A DNA stretch of 43,977 nt from Hominifimenecus microfluidus (GCA_020687485.1 JAJEQR010000031.1:1-43977); one strand, 5' to 3'. Positions 34,640-43,837 are shown, counted from the stretch's first letter. Notes: generated by a model not told the origin, from the letters alone. Numbers and translations: made by a program.

Positions 34640-36085
34640 TTACAGAATTGCGGCAGCGATCGGGTATCCGATGAAGGACAGGATCAGAATGCTGGCAATA
34701 GCTGCCAGACCGCCGTATTTGAACATCTGTTTTACATCAACCCAACCGGTACCGGCAACGACTGCCATTGGCATGGTCGAGGGCGGAGTTGCAAATGCAT
34801 AGGAAGCAGCAGCGCCGATGACGGAAGCCAGAGCAACCATGTTTACATTTCCCATAGCCAGAGCAATCGGAGCGGAGATCGTAAAGAATACGGTCGCGCA
34901 TACGGTGTTGGAGGAGAAGTTTGTAGCGATAATACACAGAGCGGCGATGATCAGGATGAATACGCCCTGATTCAGTCCGGATACGAGAGGAGTAACCTTC
35001 TCCACCAGGAAGTTGGAGATGCCAACATCCTCCAGGGTCAGTGTTCCGCTCAATACAAGTACAGCCGCGTTGAAGATCAGTGCGCTCCACGGCACTCCCT
35101 TTGTTACGGATTCTTTATAATCCATAATCGGTTTGCCATCTACTTTCCACATGCACAGAATTACAATTACAACCATAACCGGAATCGCATTGCCAAGTGC
35201 ACTCAGCTTGATGCCGATGAATGGAATCATAAGATTCTTAAAGCAGCTTTGAATGATCCAGATGGCGATTACGATTACAAAGAGAACGGCGGAGATCTTT
35301 TCCTTCTTATCCATAGCGGGAAGAGATTTTCTTAAGTGAGAGACATCGTAACCTTTCATACGGCTCAGATCCGGGCGATACAGGAAGCGGTAGATCAGAA
35401 TCAGCGCAGCGAAGATGATCAGACCGGTGATAAAGCCGAATATGCTATAGGAGATAATATTTACAGAGAGGCCGGTCTGCTCCAGCAGCAGTTGGATCGG
35501 GATCAGGATAATTGCGTGGCCGAGAGGAGTATTTGCCGAGCCGATACCTACGGCAATGCCGAGACCAAGCACAATCATCTGGGGAACACGGTCACCCTTT
35601 TGATAATCCAGTTCCCGGAAGATCTGTTCTGCAATCGGCAAAAAGATCAGGAGCGCTGCTGTCTGCGACATAAAGGAGGCAACGAACATTGCGCCGAAGA
35701 GGAACATGATTACAAAAGCCCAGGAACTCTTTCTTGCGATCTTATTGGTCATGAACCAGATTGCCATACGGCGGGAGAATCCAACCTGGCTGAGAACATG
35801 ACTCAGCATGAAGAATACCATCAGGAAGCCAATGGTGGCATTTCCAAGACCGGAAGAGAAGATAGCAGCCGGTTTCATCAGGCCATAAATGGCAATCATG
35901 GCCATACACAGGAAGCTAGGCCAGTCAATGCCAACGAAGTTCCACAGAATCATGATTCCGATGAACAATCCAAACGCTTGCATGGACATCGTGGTAAGTC
36001 CTTCCGGCGCGGGAATCAGCGGGAACAGCAGCATAAATGCGAATGCGATCAAAATGTAGATCAGGTTCTTTTTTGATTTATCCAT
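34640..36085 (-). CDS. SLC13/DASS-family anion (dicarboxylate or sulfate) transporter
   Basis: A 481-aa integral membrane protein with about twelve hydrophobic segments. It fits the DASS/SLC13 family of sodium- or proton-coupled transporters for dicarboxylates, tartrate or sulfate: SQTAALLIFLPIAEQ, ANTPLGHAIILIP and FATPPSTMPMAVVAGTGW resemble the two hairpin/ligand motifs (usually SNTAAxxxxxP). A central loop (about 235-270) splits the two halves. GAGGTGAG lies before the ATG. It is the second gene of an operon, 19 nt after the FAD oxidoreductase, so it may import that enzyme's substrate. Substrate not readable. Confidence 0.85.
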   Translation of the reverse strand: MDKSKKNLIYILIAFAFMLLFPLIPAPEGLTTMSMQAFGLFIGIMILWNFVGIDWPSFLCMAMIAIYGLMKPAAIFSSGLGNATIGFLMVFFMLSHVLSQVGFSRRMAIWFMTNKIARKSSWAFVIMFLFGAMFVASFMSQTAALLIFLPIAEQIFRELDYQKGDRVPQMIVLGLGIAVGIGSANTPLGHAIILIPIQLLLEQTGLSVNIISYSIFGFITGLIIFAALILIYRFLYRPDLSRMKGYDVSHLRKSLPAMDKKEKISAVLFVIVIAIWIIQSCFKNLMIPFIGIKLSALGNAIPVMVVIVILCMWKVDGKPIMDYKESVTKGVPWSALIFNAAVLVLSGTLTLEDVGISNFLVEKVTPLVSGLNQGVFILIIAALCIIATNFSSNTVCATVFFTISAPIALAMGNVNMVALASVIGAAASYAFATPPSTMPMAVVAGTGWVDVKQMFKYGGLAAIASILILSFIGYPIAAAIL

Positions 36086-36104
36086 AGTTTTCTCACCTCA
36101 TAAG

Positions 36105-37376
36105 TTAATTGTTAAGGTATCTTGTGTCTAAGTATTCACGAATTTCTTCTGCGTTTAGTTCATCCATACAACACTTGCGTTCCTTAGCCAGTCGGAAAAG
36201 ATATCCGGCGGATTCTCCCACATTCATCATGATCGGCATTACGCGGATTGCTGCAAATGCTTCTTTATCTGCAGCCAGGCATTTGCCAATGACGAGCGTG
36301 CGGTGAAAGCCAACAGGTAAAAGGCTTCGGTAAGGAATATGGTAGACTCCGGGAAGTACTTTCCAGATGACGGTATTTGTGACCGGGTCATGAATATCCA
36401 TCGGATAGCAGCCGCAGGCAACACTGTCTTCGAATCTTGTCATGTTTTCCAGATCGTCCAGAGTAAGTTTATAGGCGCCATGAATCCGGCGGCCGTCGCG
36501 GACTCCGAAGAAAGGGGCAATCGACGAAAGAGTTGCTTCTTCGGCTCCTGGAATTTGTTCTTTGATGAATTCCAGGATAGGAAGAATCTGACTTCGTGCC
36601 TGTATGACGCTGCGGGAACAGGAACGACTGTCTTCGTAATCTCCCTGAGCCCTGGTTGCATTCACACTGACATCCCGGGATCCGGGGATTGGAGTCAGTG
36701 CCAGGATTTTTCCTTTCAGGACTTCACGGGAAAGACCTTCCCGGATCACAGAGGGAAGCTGGCCGCTGTTTAGAAATTCATTAAGTTTCTGAATATCAAC
36801 ACCAGAGATGCGGAACATCAAAGTGGATGTCAGCTGTTTTTCTTCCGGTGTTTTGATGGTATCGCCACCCAGAGTCCGAATCAGATTCGCATTCCCGGAG
36901 GCATCAGCAAGATAAGATGCTTCCATGTTCCAGGTTGCGTACAGGTTTCGGACGGTAATGCGGCAGCAGTCCTCTCTCTCCTCGGCTTCTGTCAGTTCAG
37001 AATCATAGAAAATATCAACGCCGGCAGAAACTGCCTTTTCTTCCAGGATCACTTTCAGAATTTCAGGATCGTAGCGAAGCCGATCGACTTTCACCTCCTT
37101 GTTGGATGACATGGGAACGGCGAAATGATATTCTCCGTGTCCGCTTTCGATCAGCTGGTTGAAAATTTCTTCTTCCAGTCCATGGTAAAGCGGACGGGAC
37201 TGAAATCCGGCGGCATTCATTTCCGTAAGTCCGGAGCCGCAGGCCATTCCTCCCAGCCAGGAATTTCTTTCAATCACGGCTGTTTTCAGACCGGATCTTG
37301 CAGCGGCAATTGCGCAAAGCGTGCCTGCAGTGCCTCCGCCGATAACAATCAGGTCATAATAGTCGTTGGTTAGCAT
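36105..37376 (-). CDS. FAD-dependent oxidoreductase
   Basis: A 423-aa flavoprotein of the FAD_oxidored type. The N-terminal Rossmann motif is DLIVIGGGTAGTLCAIAAARSG, followed by VIERNSWLGGMA. ADASGNANLIRTLGGD holds the second dinucleotide segment. The C-terminus has IGKCLAADKEAFAAIRVMPIMMNVGESAGYL. There is no transmembrane segment or signal peptide. The start at 37376 follows GGAGGA on the minus strand. It leads an operon with the SLC13 transporter and is divergent from a LysR gene, the usual setting for a catabolic gene pair. Substrate unknown; a carboxylate or similar organic acid is an inference. Confidence 0.85.
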   Translation of the reverse strand: MLTNDYYDLIVIGGGTAGTLCAIAAARSGLKTAVIERNSWLGGMACGSGLTEMNAAGFQSRPLYHGLEEEIFNQLIESGHGEYHFAVPMSSNKEVKVDRLRYDPEILKVILEEKAVSAGVDIFYDSELTEAEEREDCCRITVRNLYATWNMEASYLADASGNANLIRTLGGDTIKTPEEKQLTSTLMFRISGVDIQKLNEFLNSGQLPSVIREGLSREVLKGKILALTPIPGSRDVSVNATRAQGDYEDSRSCSRSVIQARSQILPILEFIKEQIPGAEEATLSSIAPFFGVRDGRRIHGAYKLTLDDLENMTRFEDSVACGCYPMDIHDPVTNTVIWKVLPGVYHIPYRSLLPVGFHRTLVIGKCLAADKEAFAAIRVMPIMMNVGESAGYLFRLAKERKCCMDELNAEEIREYLDTRYLNN

Positions 37377-37415
37377 AGGTTTCCTCCATTGTATTTCTTA
37401 CATAGATGTTGCTCT

Positions 37416-37506
37416 GTGCTGCGCAGCACGTTTCTTTGTAAGAATAATATATTTTTTGGAACGGATACGCAATTCCGTTTTGGAAATGTAAGATTCCGAT
37501 TTGGAA
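37416..37506. promoter_or_regulatory. Operator-like boxes between FAD oxidoreductase and LysR genes
   Basis: Two near-identical 13-bp inverted repeats, TTCC-N5-GGAA, begin at 37473 and 37494, exactly 21 bp apart (two helix turns), each reading ATTCCG(T/A)TTTGGAAA. A perfect 14-bp palindrome GTGCTGCGCAGCAC lies at 37416-37429. LysR regulators typically bind paired dyads in a divergent intergenic region. The binding protein is inferred to be the product of 37647. Confidence 0.65.
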
Positions 37507-37646
37507 AAAAGAAAAACAAATTGCCGGAATGAAATATTCGTGTTATGCTATCTTCAGAGTTGTGAGAACGAAAACGAATGATAAAGAAAAAGGCAGACGA
37601 TATAGCAAATCCGATTATATTCACAGAAGAAAGGCGGATAAGAAAT

Positions 37647-38573
37647 ATGCATACCGACCAGTTGGAGTATTTTGTAGCGATTGCAGAGCAGGGAAGCTTT
37701 ACAGAAGCATCTTATGAGTTGTCAATTTCACAGTCTTCCCTTTCCAAACAAATCAACAAGCTGGAGGAGGAGCTAAATGTGAAGCTGTTTGTCCGCGGGC
37801 GTCGACAGTTAATGTTGACGGATGCGGGACGCGATTTTCTGGTCTATGCCAGAGATGCATTACGCAATTACCGAAATATTTGTGCCGAGCTGCTGAAGTA
37901 TTCGTCTGGCGGCACAATTCATATTGGAAGTGTGGATCATATGGGAAAAGTGGGACTTACAACGCCGATGGCTTCTTTTATTGATAAATTTCCGGAGAAC
38001 AGCGTTCATTTGGAAGTGGAGCGAAGCAGTGCGCGTCAGGTCGTGGAATGGCTTCTTGAGGGGAGAGCAGATATTTGTTTTACTGCACGAATTGCAGATG
38101 GAGTACGAGGCGTCTCCAATCTGGATGTCTATGATCTGAGCGATTACTGTTGCAGTACACTGTTGCATGATGAGTATTATGTGATTGTCCCGGAGGAGCA
38201 TGAATTCTGTCAGCGAGAATATGTAGATTGGGAGGATCTGCGAGAAGAGCGTCTGATGCTTCTTGACCGGCAGCACAGTGTGAATGCGTTGATACGGGAA
38301 GCTATGATTTCCCGTGGTATGACTCCGCATGTAACGTTTGAGTGTAATCAGACGGATGCGCTTCTTCGCATGGTTGCGGACGGATTTGGTATTACGTTCC
38401 TGTCCGGGCGTATTGCCGCCAGTGAATACGAGGTGAGACGGATTCCGCTGCGGCAATCCCTTTCCCGCGATACATATATGATCGTTCCGCAGGAACATAT
38501 GCAGGAAAATGATCTGACGGGACAGTTTGCCCATTATGTGGAGAAATTCTATGAAAAGAATGCAGGAAAATAA
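37647..38573 (+). CDS. LysR-family transcriptional regulator
   Basis: A 308-aa regulator. The N-terminal HTH is MHTDQLEYFVAIAEQGSFTEASYELSISQSSLSKQINKLEEELNVKLFVR; the effector domain follows (about 88-300). The start at 37647 is preferred because AAGGCGG lies upstream and the HTH would otherwise have 23 extra residues without homology. It is divergent from the FAD oxidoreductase/SLC13 operon and probably activates it in response to the transported compound, through the twin boxes at 37473-37506. Confidence 0.9.
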   Translation: MHTDQLEYFVAIAEQGSFTEASYELSISQSSLSKQINKLEEELNVKLFVRGRRQLMLTDAGRDFLVYARDALRNYRNICAELLKYSSGGTIHIGSVDHMGKVGLTTPMASFIDKFPENSVHLEVERSSARQVVEWLLEGRADICFTARIADGVRGVSNLDVYDLSDYCCSTLLHDEYYVIVPEEHEFCQREYVDWEDLREERLMLLDRQHSVNALIREAMISRGMTPHVTFECNQTDALLRMVADGFGITFLSGRIAASEYEVRRIPLRQSLSRDTYMIVPQEHMQENDLTGQFAHYVEKFYEKNAGK

Positions 38574-38719
38574 TTCCCTGAGCAGATAGAAGCTCTCCAA
38601 CTTTTGACGATTTCCTTACGATTTCGCCATGCTCTTGGATTTTCCATTGCCTTCGTGTTAAAATAATATCTGGACAAGAACATGGATATGGGTATATTTT
38701 AGCCAGAAGGAGTGATTTT

Positions 38720-39814
38720 ATGAGACTGTCAGGAAGAAATGATACCGTAAGGGATACGGGAAGCGGGCGTAGCCGCAGGAGGCCGGCGACAGAAAATCAG
38801 GTTTCATATACCGATCTGGACGATGAATGGGAAGCATCGGAGAAAAAGGTACGGGATGTGAGCCGTTCGCAGAATCCGGAGGAATACAGAGTCCGCTATT
38901 CTGAGACGGAAGAGTATGATAGTAGCAGTAATACTGATGCGCGCCGCTATGGCGGAGGCGTCAGCAAAGATCGCAGTTATGAGAACAGCTATATTGAAAA
39001 TATGGAAGATACGTGGGTGTATAATCGCGACCGCGTGAATACAGTCTCAGACAGCGAGGCAGAAAGCCAGAGCGATACGAGCTGTTATGAGGATGATTCG
39101 GATGGGAAGCATCGCAGCTACAGCGGACGTTATACAGAGAGTGCAGACGGAAACCAAAGTCGGTACACCGGTCGCTATGAAGAAGAATCCAGAGATAACC
39201 AGGGATATCGCAGCCGCTATGCCTATGAGGATAACGAGCGTGACAGCCGCGGATACAGCAGCCGGGCCAAAACGAAAGTCAAGAAAGTAAAAAAGGTCAA
39301 GAAGGTCGTTGCCAAAGACGGCAAAGGAATTACCGGAAAAGTTTCCGGCGCAGCCAGCCGTGGCATTTCATCGGTTCTTCGCTTTGCAACAGCGCTTGTC
39401 ATGCTGCTTCTTACGATGCGTCTGGCTGTCGCTTTTATGACCGGATCCCCGTTGCTTGGCAGTATCGGCACGATGTTTGCGGAGAAGAACTGGGGGTTGA
39501 TGCTGTATTTGGCAGGAGCCGCCTGCCTGGTACTGCTTGGTTTTGTATCCGCTTTCTGGTCGCTGAGCCGCCGAAGCGCGGCAAGCGATGACCGGATTCG
39601 CAGCTACGATACCGGGCGCGGCCTGTTTGCTTTCCTTTTCTTCCTGATTATCTGCATGGCAGCCGGTCTGGAAACTTTCCTTCCGGAAGGCGGAACGCTG
39701 ATTTCAGCTCTGCAAAGCTTTCTGCAGACTCTTTCCAGCGCATACAGCAAAGTGTTGCCGCTGTCGGTAACAGGAATCGTGCTCTGTGTGATCCGCAAGG
39801 TTCTGAAGAGCTGA
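38720..39814 (+). CDS. Disordered N-terminus membrane protein, 364 aa
   Basis: No family recognised. Residues 1-185 are low-complexity and hydrophilic, rich in Ser, Arg, Tyr, Asp and Glu, with loose repeats around SGRYTES, TGRYEEES and RSRYAYED (135-170). A lysine-rich patch (185-199) follows, then about four hydrophobic segments (219-240, 260-280, 301-318, 345-358). The N-terminal half is probably cytosolic and unstructured. AAGGAG precedes the ATG. It stands alone between the LysR gene and a bidirectional terminator. Confidence 0.65.
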   Translation: MRLSGRNDTVRDTGSGRSRRRPATENQVSYTDLDDEWEASEKKVRDVSRSQNPEEYRVRYSETEEYDSSSNTDARRYGGGVSKDRSYENSYIENMEDTWVYNRDRVNTVSDSEAESQSDTSCYEDDSDGKHRSYSGRYTESADGNQSRYTGRYEEESRDNQGYRSRYAYEDNERDSRGYSSRAKTKVKKVKKVKKVVAKDGKGITGKVSGAASRGISSVLRFATALVMLLLTMRLAVAFMTGSPLLGSIGTMFAEKNWGLMLYLAGAACLVLLGFVSAFWSLSRRSAASDDRIRSYDTGRGLFAFLFFLIICMAAGLETFLPEGGTLISALQSFLQTLSSAYSKVLPLSVTGIVLCVIRKVLKS

Positions 39815-39833
39815 TCGAAGGAAGATAGAAGAA

Positions 39834-39868
39834 AAAGGCAGGAGAATCTTTACGATTCCCCTGCCTTT
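39834..39868. terminator. Bidirectional terminator between convergent genes
   Basis: A 15-bp stem with one mismatch: AAAGGCAGGAGAATC (39834-39848) and GATTCCCCTGCCTTT (39854-39868), 5-nt loop, with A-rich sequence before it. It terminates the 38720 gene. It overlaps the last codons of the minus-strand LysR gene (stop at 39850), so it serves that gene inside its coding end. Confidence 0.8.
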
Positions 39869-40743
39869 GTGCTGTGCTGATGACAGAGTGCAATAAAATC
39901 CTTCGCGGTATCCGTCAGAAATTTTTGATGATGCCATGCGATATAGTTATTGCGGCGGAAGGTTTCATCCTCAATCGGATGCGTACAGATCATTTCTTCC
40001 GCGAGATCTCTCTGCACCAGGCGTTCCGGCAGAATCGAGATGCCGATTCCGGCGGAGACCGCCTGGATTAGCGCCTGCGTGCTGGCACTCTCCCAGAGTG
40101 GAACAAAGTCAATGCCGTGTGCGGCGAAGACATGATCCAGAAACGTGCGCCCGGCGCTTCCCTTTTCACGTACCAGAAATGGATATTGAATCAGGTCTGC
40201 AAGTACAATCGAATCCCGAAGGCAGAGCGGATGCCCGGATGGGAAGATCAGGACGAGGTGATCTTCCGTTAGAAGCTCAGAGGTCAGTTCCTCTGAAGAA
40301 ATTCCGCCTTCGATCAGTGCCAGATCCAGTCGATTGTCAAGAAGCGCCTGTTGCAGGCTCTGGCTGTTAGAGATAGTTACGCGAACCTGAAGGTTAGGAT
40401 GAATCTTCTGAAATTCCGATACCAGGCCGGGAAGCACGAAATTCCCCATCGTGATCGTGCCGCCAATTCGCAGGACGCCGAGCTCGTCCCAGTTCTTCAT
40501 CGTTTTCTCCAGGCTGTCGAAGGAATCAATCAGGTGAAGGGCGCGCGCATAGAATGCGTAGCTACTTTCTGTCCGAAACAGGCGGTGATGGATACGTTCA
40601 AAGAGATGGATGCCGTAATAGCTCTCCAGTTCCTGAATCGCCCGTGAGACTGCGGGCTGCGTCATGTGAAGAACTTCTGCCGCTTTTGTAATGTTCATTT
40701 CCTGAAATACAGCAATAAAGATTCGCATATGCCGGATGGTCAT
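39850..40743 (-). CDS. LysR-family transcriptional regulator
   Basis: A 297-aa regulator. N-terminal HTH: MTIRHMRIFIAVFQEMNITKAAEVLHMTQPAVSRAIQELESYYGIHLFER. The substrate domain follows from about 87 (GVLRIGGTITMGNFVLPGLVSEFQ). The start at 40743 is preferred over 40749 because AGGAG lies at suitable distance only for the second ATG. It is divergent from the chromate-transporter-type pair and probably controls it. The end overlaps the terminator at 39834-39868. Confidence 0.9.
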   Translation of the reverse strand: MTIRHMRIFIAVFQEMNITKAAEVLHMTQPAVSRAIQELESYYGIHLFERIHHRLFRTESSYAFYARALHLIDSFDSLEKTMKNWDELGVLRIGGTITMGNFVLPGLVSEFQKIHPNLQVRVTISNSQSLQQALLDNRLDLALIEGGISSEELTSELLTEDHLVLIFPSGHPLCLRDSIVLADLIQYPFLVREKGSAGRTFLDHVFAAHGIDFVPLWESASTQALIQAVSAGIGISILPERLVQRDLAEEMICTHPIEDETFRRNNYIAWHHQKFLTDTAKDFIALCHQHSTKAGES

Positions 40744-40803
40744 ACTCATTCTCCTACCTTAATTGTAGCAAAAGGTTGCAGATATTCCCTTTATTATAAC
40801 AAA

Positions 40804-40828
40804 ATATTTATGGATTCAATAAAAATAT
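40804..40828. promoter_or_regulatory. Candidate LysR operator
   Basis: An imperfect dyad, ATATTTAT (40804-40811) and ATAAAAATAT (40819-40828), in the 40744-40974 divergent spacer. It could be bound by the LysR product at 39850. AT-richness makes a chance match possible. No clean promoter for the chr pair was found in this spacer. Confidence 0.35.
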
Positions 40829-40974
40829 AGCATTTTACACATGAACTGACAAGTGCTATTCTGAAGACGGGCTGTGGAAGCAAAATTGATTATGAAGCTG
40901 TAACAGTGGAAACTATTGCAAAATTTGTGGAAAAGTGTAGCAGATAGATGCAATCTGAGAAAAGGGGAGAACAA

Positions 40975-41553
40975 ATGATGAATGGAAAAGCAGACAGGAG
41001 CACTTTGTGGAAGCTGTTTTTGAATACGCTGTATATCAGCGCGTTTACATTCGGCGGTGGATTTGTCATTATTACATTCATGAAGACAAAATTTGTGGAC
41101 GAAATGCACTGGATTGACGAGGAGGAAATGCTGGATCTGGCGGCTCTCGCCCAGTCCTCGCCCGGCGCAATCGCGGTCAATGCGGCGATCCTGGTCGGCT
41201 GGCGTGTGGCAGGTTTTATCGGGATGCTGACCGCTGTGCTGGGAACGATCATTCCGCCGATGGTGATTCTCACTGTGATCTCGTTCTTTTATCATGCGTT
41301 CATCACGAATATTTATGTGGCGGCAATGTTAAAGGGAATGCAGGCCGGTGTCGCCGCAGTCATTCTGGATGTGGTGGCCGGACTGGGTGGAAATGTGATC
41401 AAAACACACCGTCCGGTCTATTATCTGATTATGGTCGGTGCGTTTGTGGCAACCTTCTTCCTGAATGTGAACGTTATCTACATCATTCTGGGAGCCGCTG
41501 TGATCGGAATTATTCTGGAACTGGCAAGCCGGAGAAAGGGGAGTGCGGCATGA
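40975..41553 (+). CDS. Chromate transporter-family protein, first half (short-chain CHR)
   Basis: A 192-aa membrane protein. The CHR signature is clear: FTFGGGFVIITFMKTKFVDE near the start, DLAALAQSSPGAIAVNAAILVGWRVAG, then several hydrophobic segments. Full-length ChrA proteins have two such halves; here each half is a separate gene. The start at 40975 follows AAGGGGAG. The stop overlaps the next gene by 4 nt, so the pair probably forms a heterodimer. In anaerobes the true substrate (chromate, sulfate or another anion) is uncertain. Confidence 0.88.
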   Translation: MMNGKADRSTLWKLFLNTLYISAFTFGGGFVIITFMKTKFVDEMHWIDEEEMLDLAALAQSSPGAIAVNAAILVGWRVAGFIGMLTAVLGTIIPPMVILTVISFFYHAFITNIYVAAMLKGMQAGVAAVILDVVAGLGGNVIKTHRPVYYLIMVGAFVATFFLNVNVIYIILGAAVIGIILELASRRKGSAA

Positions 41554-42104
41554 TTTATATACAATTATTTTTGAGTTTTATACAGGTTGGAATGTTCAGC
41601 ATCGGCGGCGGGTATGCAGCCATGCCGTTAATCCAGAGCCAGGTCGTGCAGGGACACGGCTGGCTGACGATGAGTGAGTTTACGGATCTGATCACGATCG
41701 CGGAGATGACGCCAGGGCCGATCGCGGTGAATTCCGCCACCTTTGTCGGAATCCGGATTGCCGGTGTGCCAGGGGCAATGGTTGCCACCTTTGGCTGTAT
41801 TCTGCCGTCGTGCATTATCGTCTCCATTCTTGCCATGATCTATTACCGTTATAAGAATATTTCCGCGCTTCAGAATGTGCTGGGAACGCTTCGCCCCGCT
41901 GTTGTCGCTCTGATTGCCGCGGCAGGTCTCTCGATTCTCCAACTGGTCGTATTTCAGGAAAATGCCATGCAGCTTTCAAATGTGAACTGGTTGGGTCTGA
42001 TCTGCTTTGCGGCCGCATTATTTATCCTTCGCAAGTGGAAATGGAATCCGATCCTGGTAATGGCGCTTTGCGGTGTCTGCGGGCTGATTGCGGCTTTGCT
42101 GTAA
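41550..42104 (+). CDS. Chromate transporter-family protein, second half (short-chain CHR)
   Basis: A 184-aa membrane protein with the same fold: FSIGGGYAAMPLIQSQVV, then AEMTPGPIAVNSATFVGIRIAGVPGAMVATFG, matching the GGG and TPGPIAVN motifs of the first half. It starts with ATG at 41550, overlapping the stop of 40975, behind AAGGGGAG. It is likely the partner subunit of its neighbour. No terminator was clear after the stop. Confidence 0.88.
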   Translation: MIYIQLFLSFIQVGMFSIGGGYAAMPLIQSQVVQGHGWLTMSEFTDLITIAEMTPGPIAVNSATFVGIRIAGVPGAMVATFGCILPSCIIVSILAMIYYRYKNISALQNVLGTLRPAVVALIAAAGLSILQLVVFQENAMQLSNVNWLGLICFAAALFILRKWKWNPILVMALCGVCGLIAALL

Positions 42105-42224
42105 TGAAAAAATAAAAGAAAATAACAAAATATACTGGAAAATATTTTACAATTATGCTAGACTATAATAGTTGAAGAACATTACCGAGAAGCGTTAGGA
42201 AAAAAATTGAGGAGGAATCGTGTT

Positions 42225-43691
42225 ATGAGAGGAAAAGTATCCAGAGCTGTTTTTACCGGCCTGCTTGCCGGCTGTATGGCTGTAACACCGGTCGGAGCCG
42301 CATATGCGGAGTCGATACCTGCGGAAATTTCTGTGGAGACAACAGCAGAAGAATCTGCAGAGACGGAAGAAGTTTCAGAGAGCATGGAAGCGGAGGCAGA
42401 AGTGGAGACACCGGAAGCGGAAGAGCCGGAGGTTGTTGTGGAATCCGAAGAAGCAGCCGCAGCAGAGGACGCGGAAGCAGCTTCCGTTGAGGCTGGATAT
42501 AAAGATCCGGTGCAGGGGTTTGTCGCACGCCTTTATGAGAACATCCTGAATCGTAAGCCGGATTCCAATGGTCTGAAAGCCTGGGCGGATGTGCTGAAAT
42601 CCGGAAAGGAGCAGGGCGCAAAGGTAGCGCAGGGCTTTGTGGAGAGTAAAGAATTCCAGTCCCGGAAGATGGATGATACGACTTATATTAAGATTCTCTA
42701 TCGTACCTTCCTGGATCGTGAGGCTGACGCCAATGGTTTGAAAGCCTGGCAGTCGGTTCTGGACAGCGGACTTTCCCGGATGCATGTATTCCGTGGGTTT
42801 GCGGAGTCGCAGGAATTTACCAAGATCTGCCAGAGCTATGGAATTCAGAGAGGCAATGCGATTCTTACGGAGCCGAGAGATCAGAATGAAGGCGTGACGA
42901 AGTTCGTGGTTCGCAATTACCGCCTCTGCCTGGAAAGAGATGCGGACCAAGGTGGCCTGAACGCATGGTGCACGGCGCTTTTAAACGGCAGCAATAACGC
43001 AAAGGAAGTTGCGCATGGATTCTTCTTCTCGAATGAATTCATGAATAAGAACCTGTCGGATCGCGATTATATCACCCTGCTGTATAAGGTATTGATGGAT
43101 CGTAATCCGGATGCCAGTGGTCTGAACGCATGGTGTCAGGTACTGGATAATGGATACAGCCGTGAAAATGTATTCAATCAGTTTGCAGATTCGAATGAAT
43201 TCCAGACGATCTGCAGCCGTTACGGTATCCAGTCCGGCAGTGGAATCTATGTAGGACAGAGTGATATCGACATTGTTTCTTATCTGACACGCTATCAGGA
43301 ACTTCCGGGGATGTTCCATATGCGGTCCTGCGGAGACTGGATGTTTGGCGGTTCCGGAACTGCATATGAGACGGAGAACTATTTCAATATTGCCTGGCTG
43401 CCGAACGGTAATTTCAGTATGCTGAATGGCGGTGCGAAGAATATAAATCTGGCGGGATGCAGCCTTGGAACTGATTTTACAACTTTCCATAACAGTCTGT
43501 TAGGAAATGGCTGGGAAGCCGGATATTATTCCGAGGAAGATGGTGATATTGTTGTTGGTTATGCCAAGGTTATCGGCGGCGCGCCGTATCTCGTTGAGAT
43601 TATGGTAAATTCCGGTGATACAGTTATTGCATGGTACCTGAGTAATTGGCCGGAAGGCGACATGGGCGAGTACTTCGAGTGCCTGAGATAG
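42225..43691 (+). CDS. Secreted protein with four DUF4214-type repeats
   Basis: A 488-aa exported protein with a signal peptide (about 1-29, cleaved after AYA) but no lipobox or anchor. Residues 30-88 are a Glu/Ala-rich linker. Four repeats of about 50 residues follow at about 96-145, 152-208, 224-275 and 281-335, each with a YRxxLxRxxDxxGLxxW core such as LYRTFLDREADANGLKAW. The C-terminal 345-488 is a different, probably beta-rich domain (NYFNIAWLPNGNFSML). The start at 42225 has GAGGAGGA 8 nt upstream. DUF4214 repeats occur in many cell-surface proteins and glycan-linked enzymes; the function here is unknown. Confidence 0.82.
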   Translation: MRGKVSRAVFTGLLAGCMAVTPVGAAYAESIPAEISVETTAEESAETEEVSESMEAEAEVETPEAEEPEVVVESEEAAAAEDAEAASVEAGYKDPVQGFVARLYENILNRKPDSNGLKAWADVLKSGKEQGAKVAQGFVESKEFQSRKMDDTTYIKILYRTFLDREADANGLKAWQSVLDSGLSRMHVFRGFAESQEFTKICQSYGIQRGNAILTEPRDQNEGVTKFVVRNYRLCLERDADQGGLNAWCTALLNGSNNAKEVAHGFFFSNEFMNKNLSDRDYITLLYKVLMDRNPDASGLNAWCQVLDNGYSRENVFNQFADSNEFQTICSRYGIQSGSGIYVGQSDIDIVSYLTRYQELPGMFHMRSCGDWMFGGSGTAYETENYFNIAWLPNGNFSMLNGGAKNINLAGCSLGTDFTTFHNSLLGNGWEAGYYSEEDGDIVVGYAKVIGGAPYLVEIMVNSGDTVIAWYLSNWPEGDMGEYFECLR

Positions 43692-43726
43692 TGTAAGGTC
43701 GTTGTGGGGCGAACCGTGAAACTGGC

Positions 43727-43755
43727 TTGACATATTTTGTGTGGAGTGTTAGTAT
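43727..43755 (+). promoter_or_regulatory. Candidate promoter before the insertion sequence
   Basis: TTGACA at 43727-43732 and TAGTAT at 43750-43755 with a 17-bp spacer. It points to the transposase start at 43889. It may belong to the insertion sequence or be a host promoter reading into it. Confidence 0.45.
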
Positions 43756-43837
43756 AAACATAGGAAAGGTGTTGCCGATAGACGGTTAGCCCCATTTATC
43801 AGTTAAAAAATAACCGCTCAGTTTGCGAGTGATATGC

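Noticed and set aside
34586-36076. Two abutting long plus-strand frames opposite the SLC13 gene
   Set aside because: They mirror the transporter on the minus strand and read as His/Gln/Asn-rich nonsense; the first starts at the terminator.
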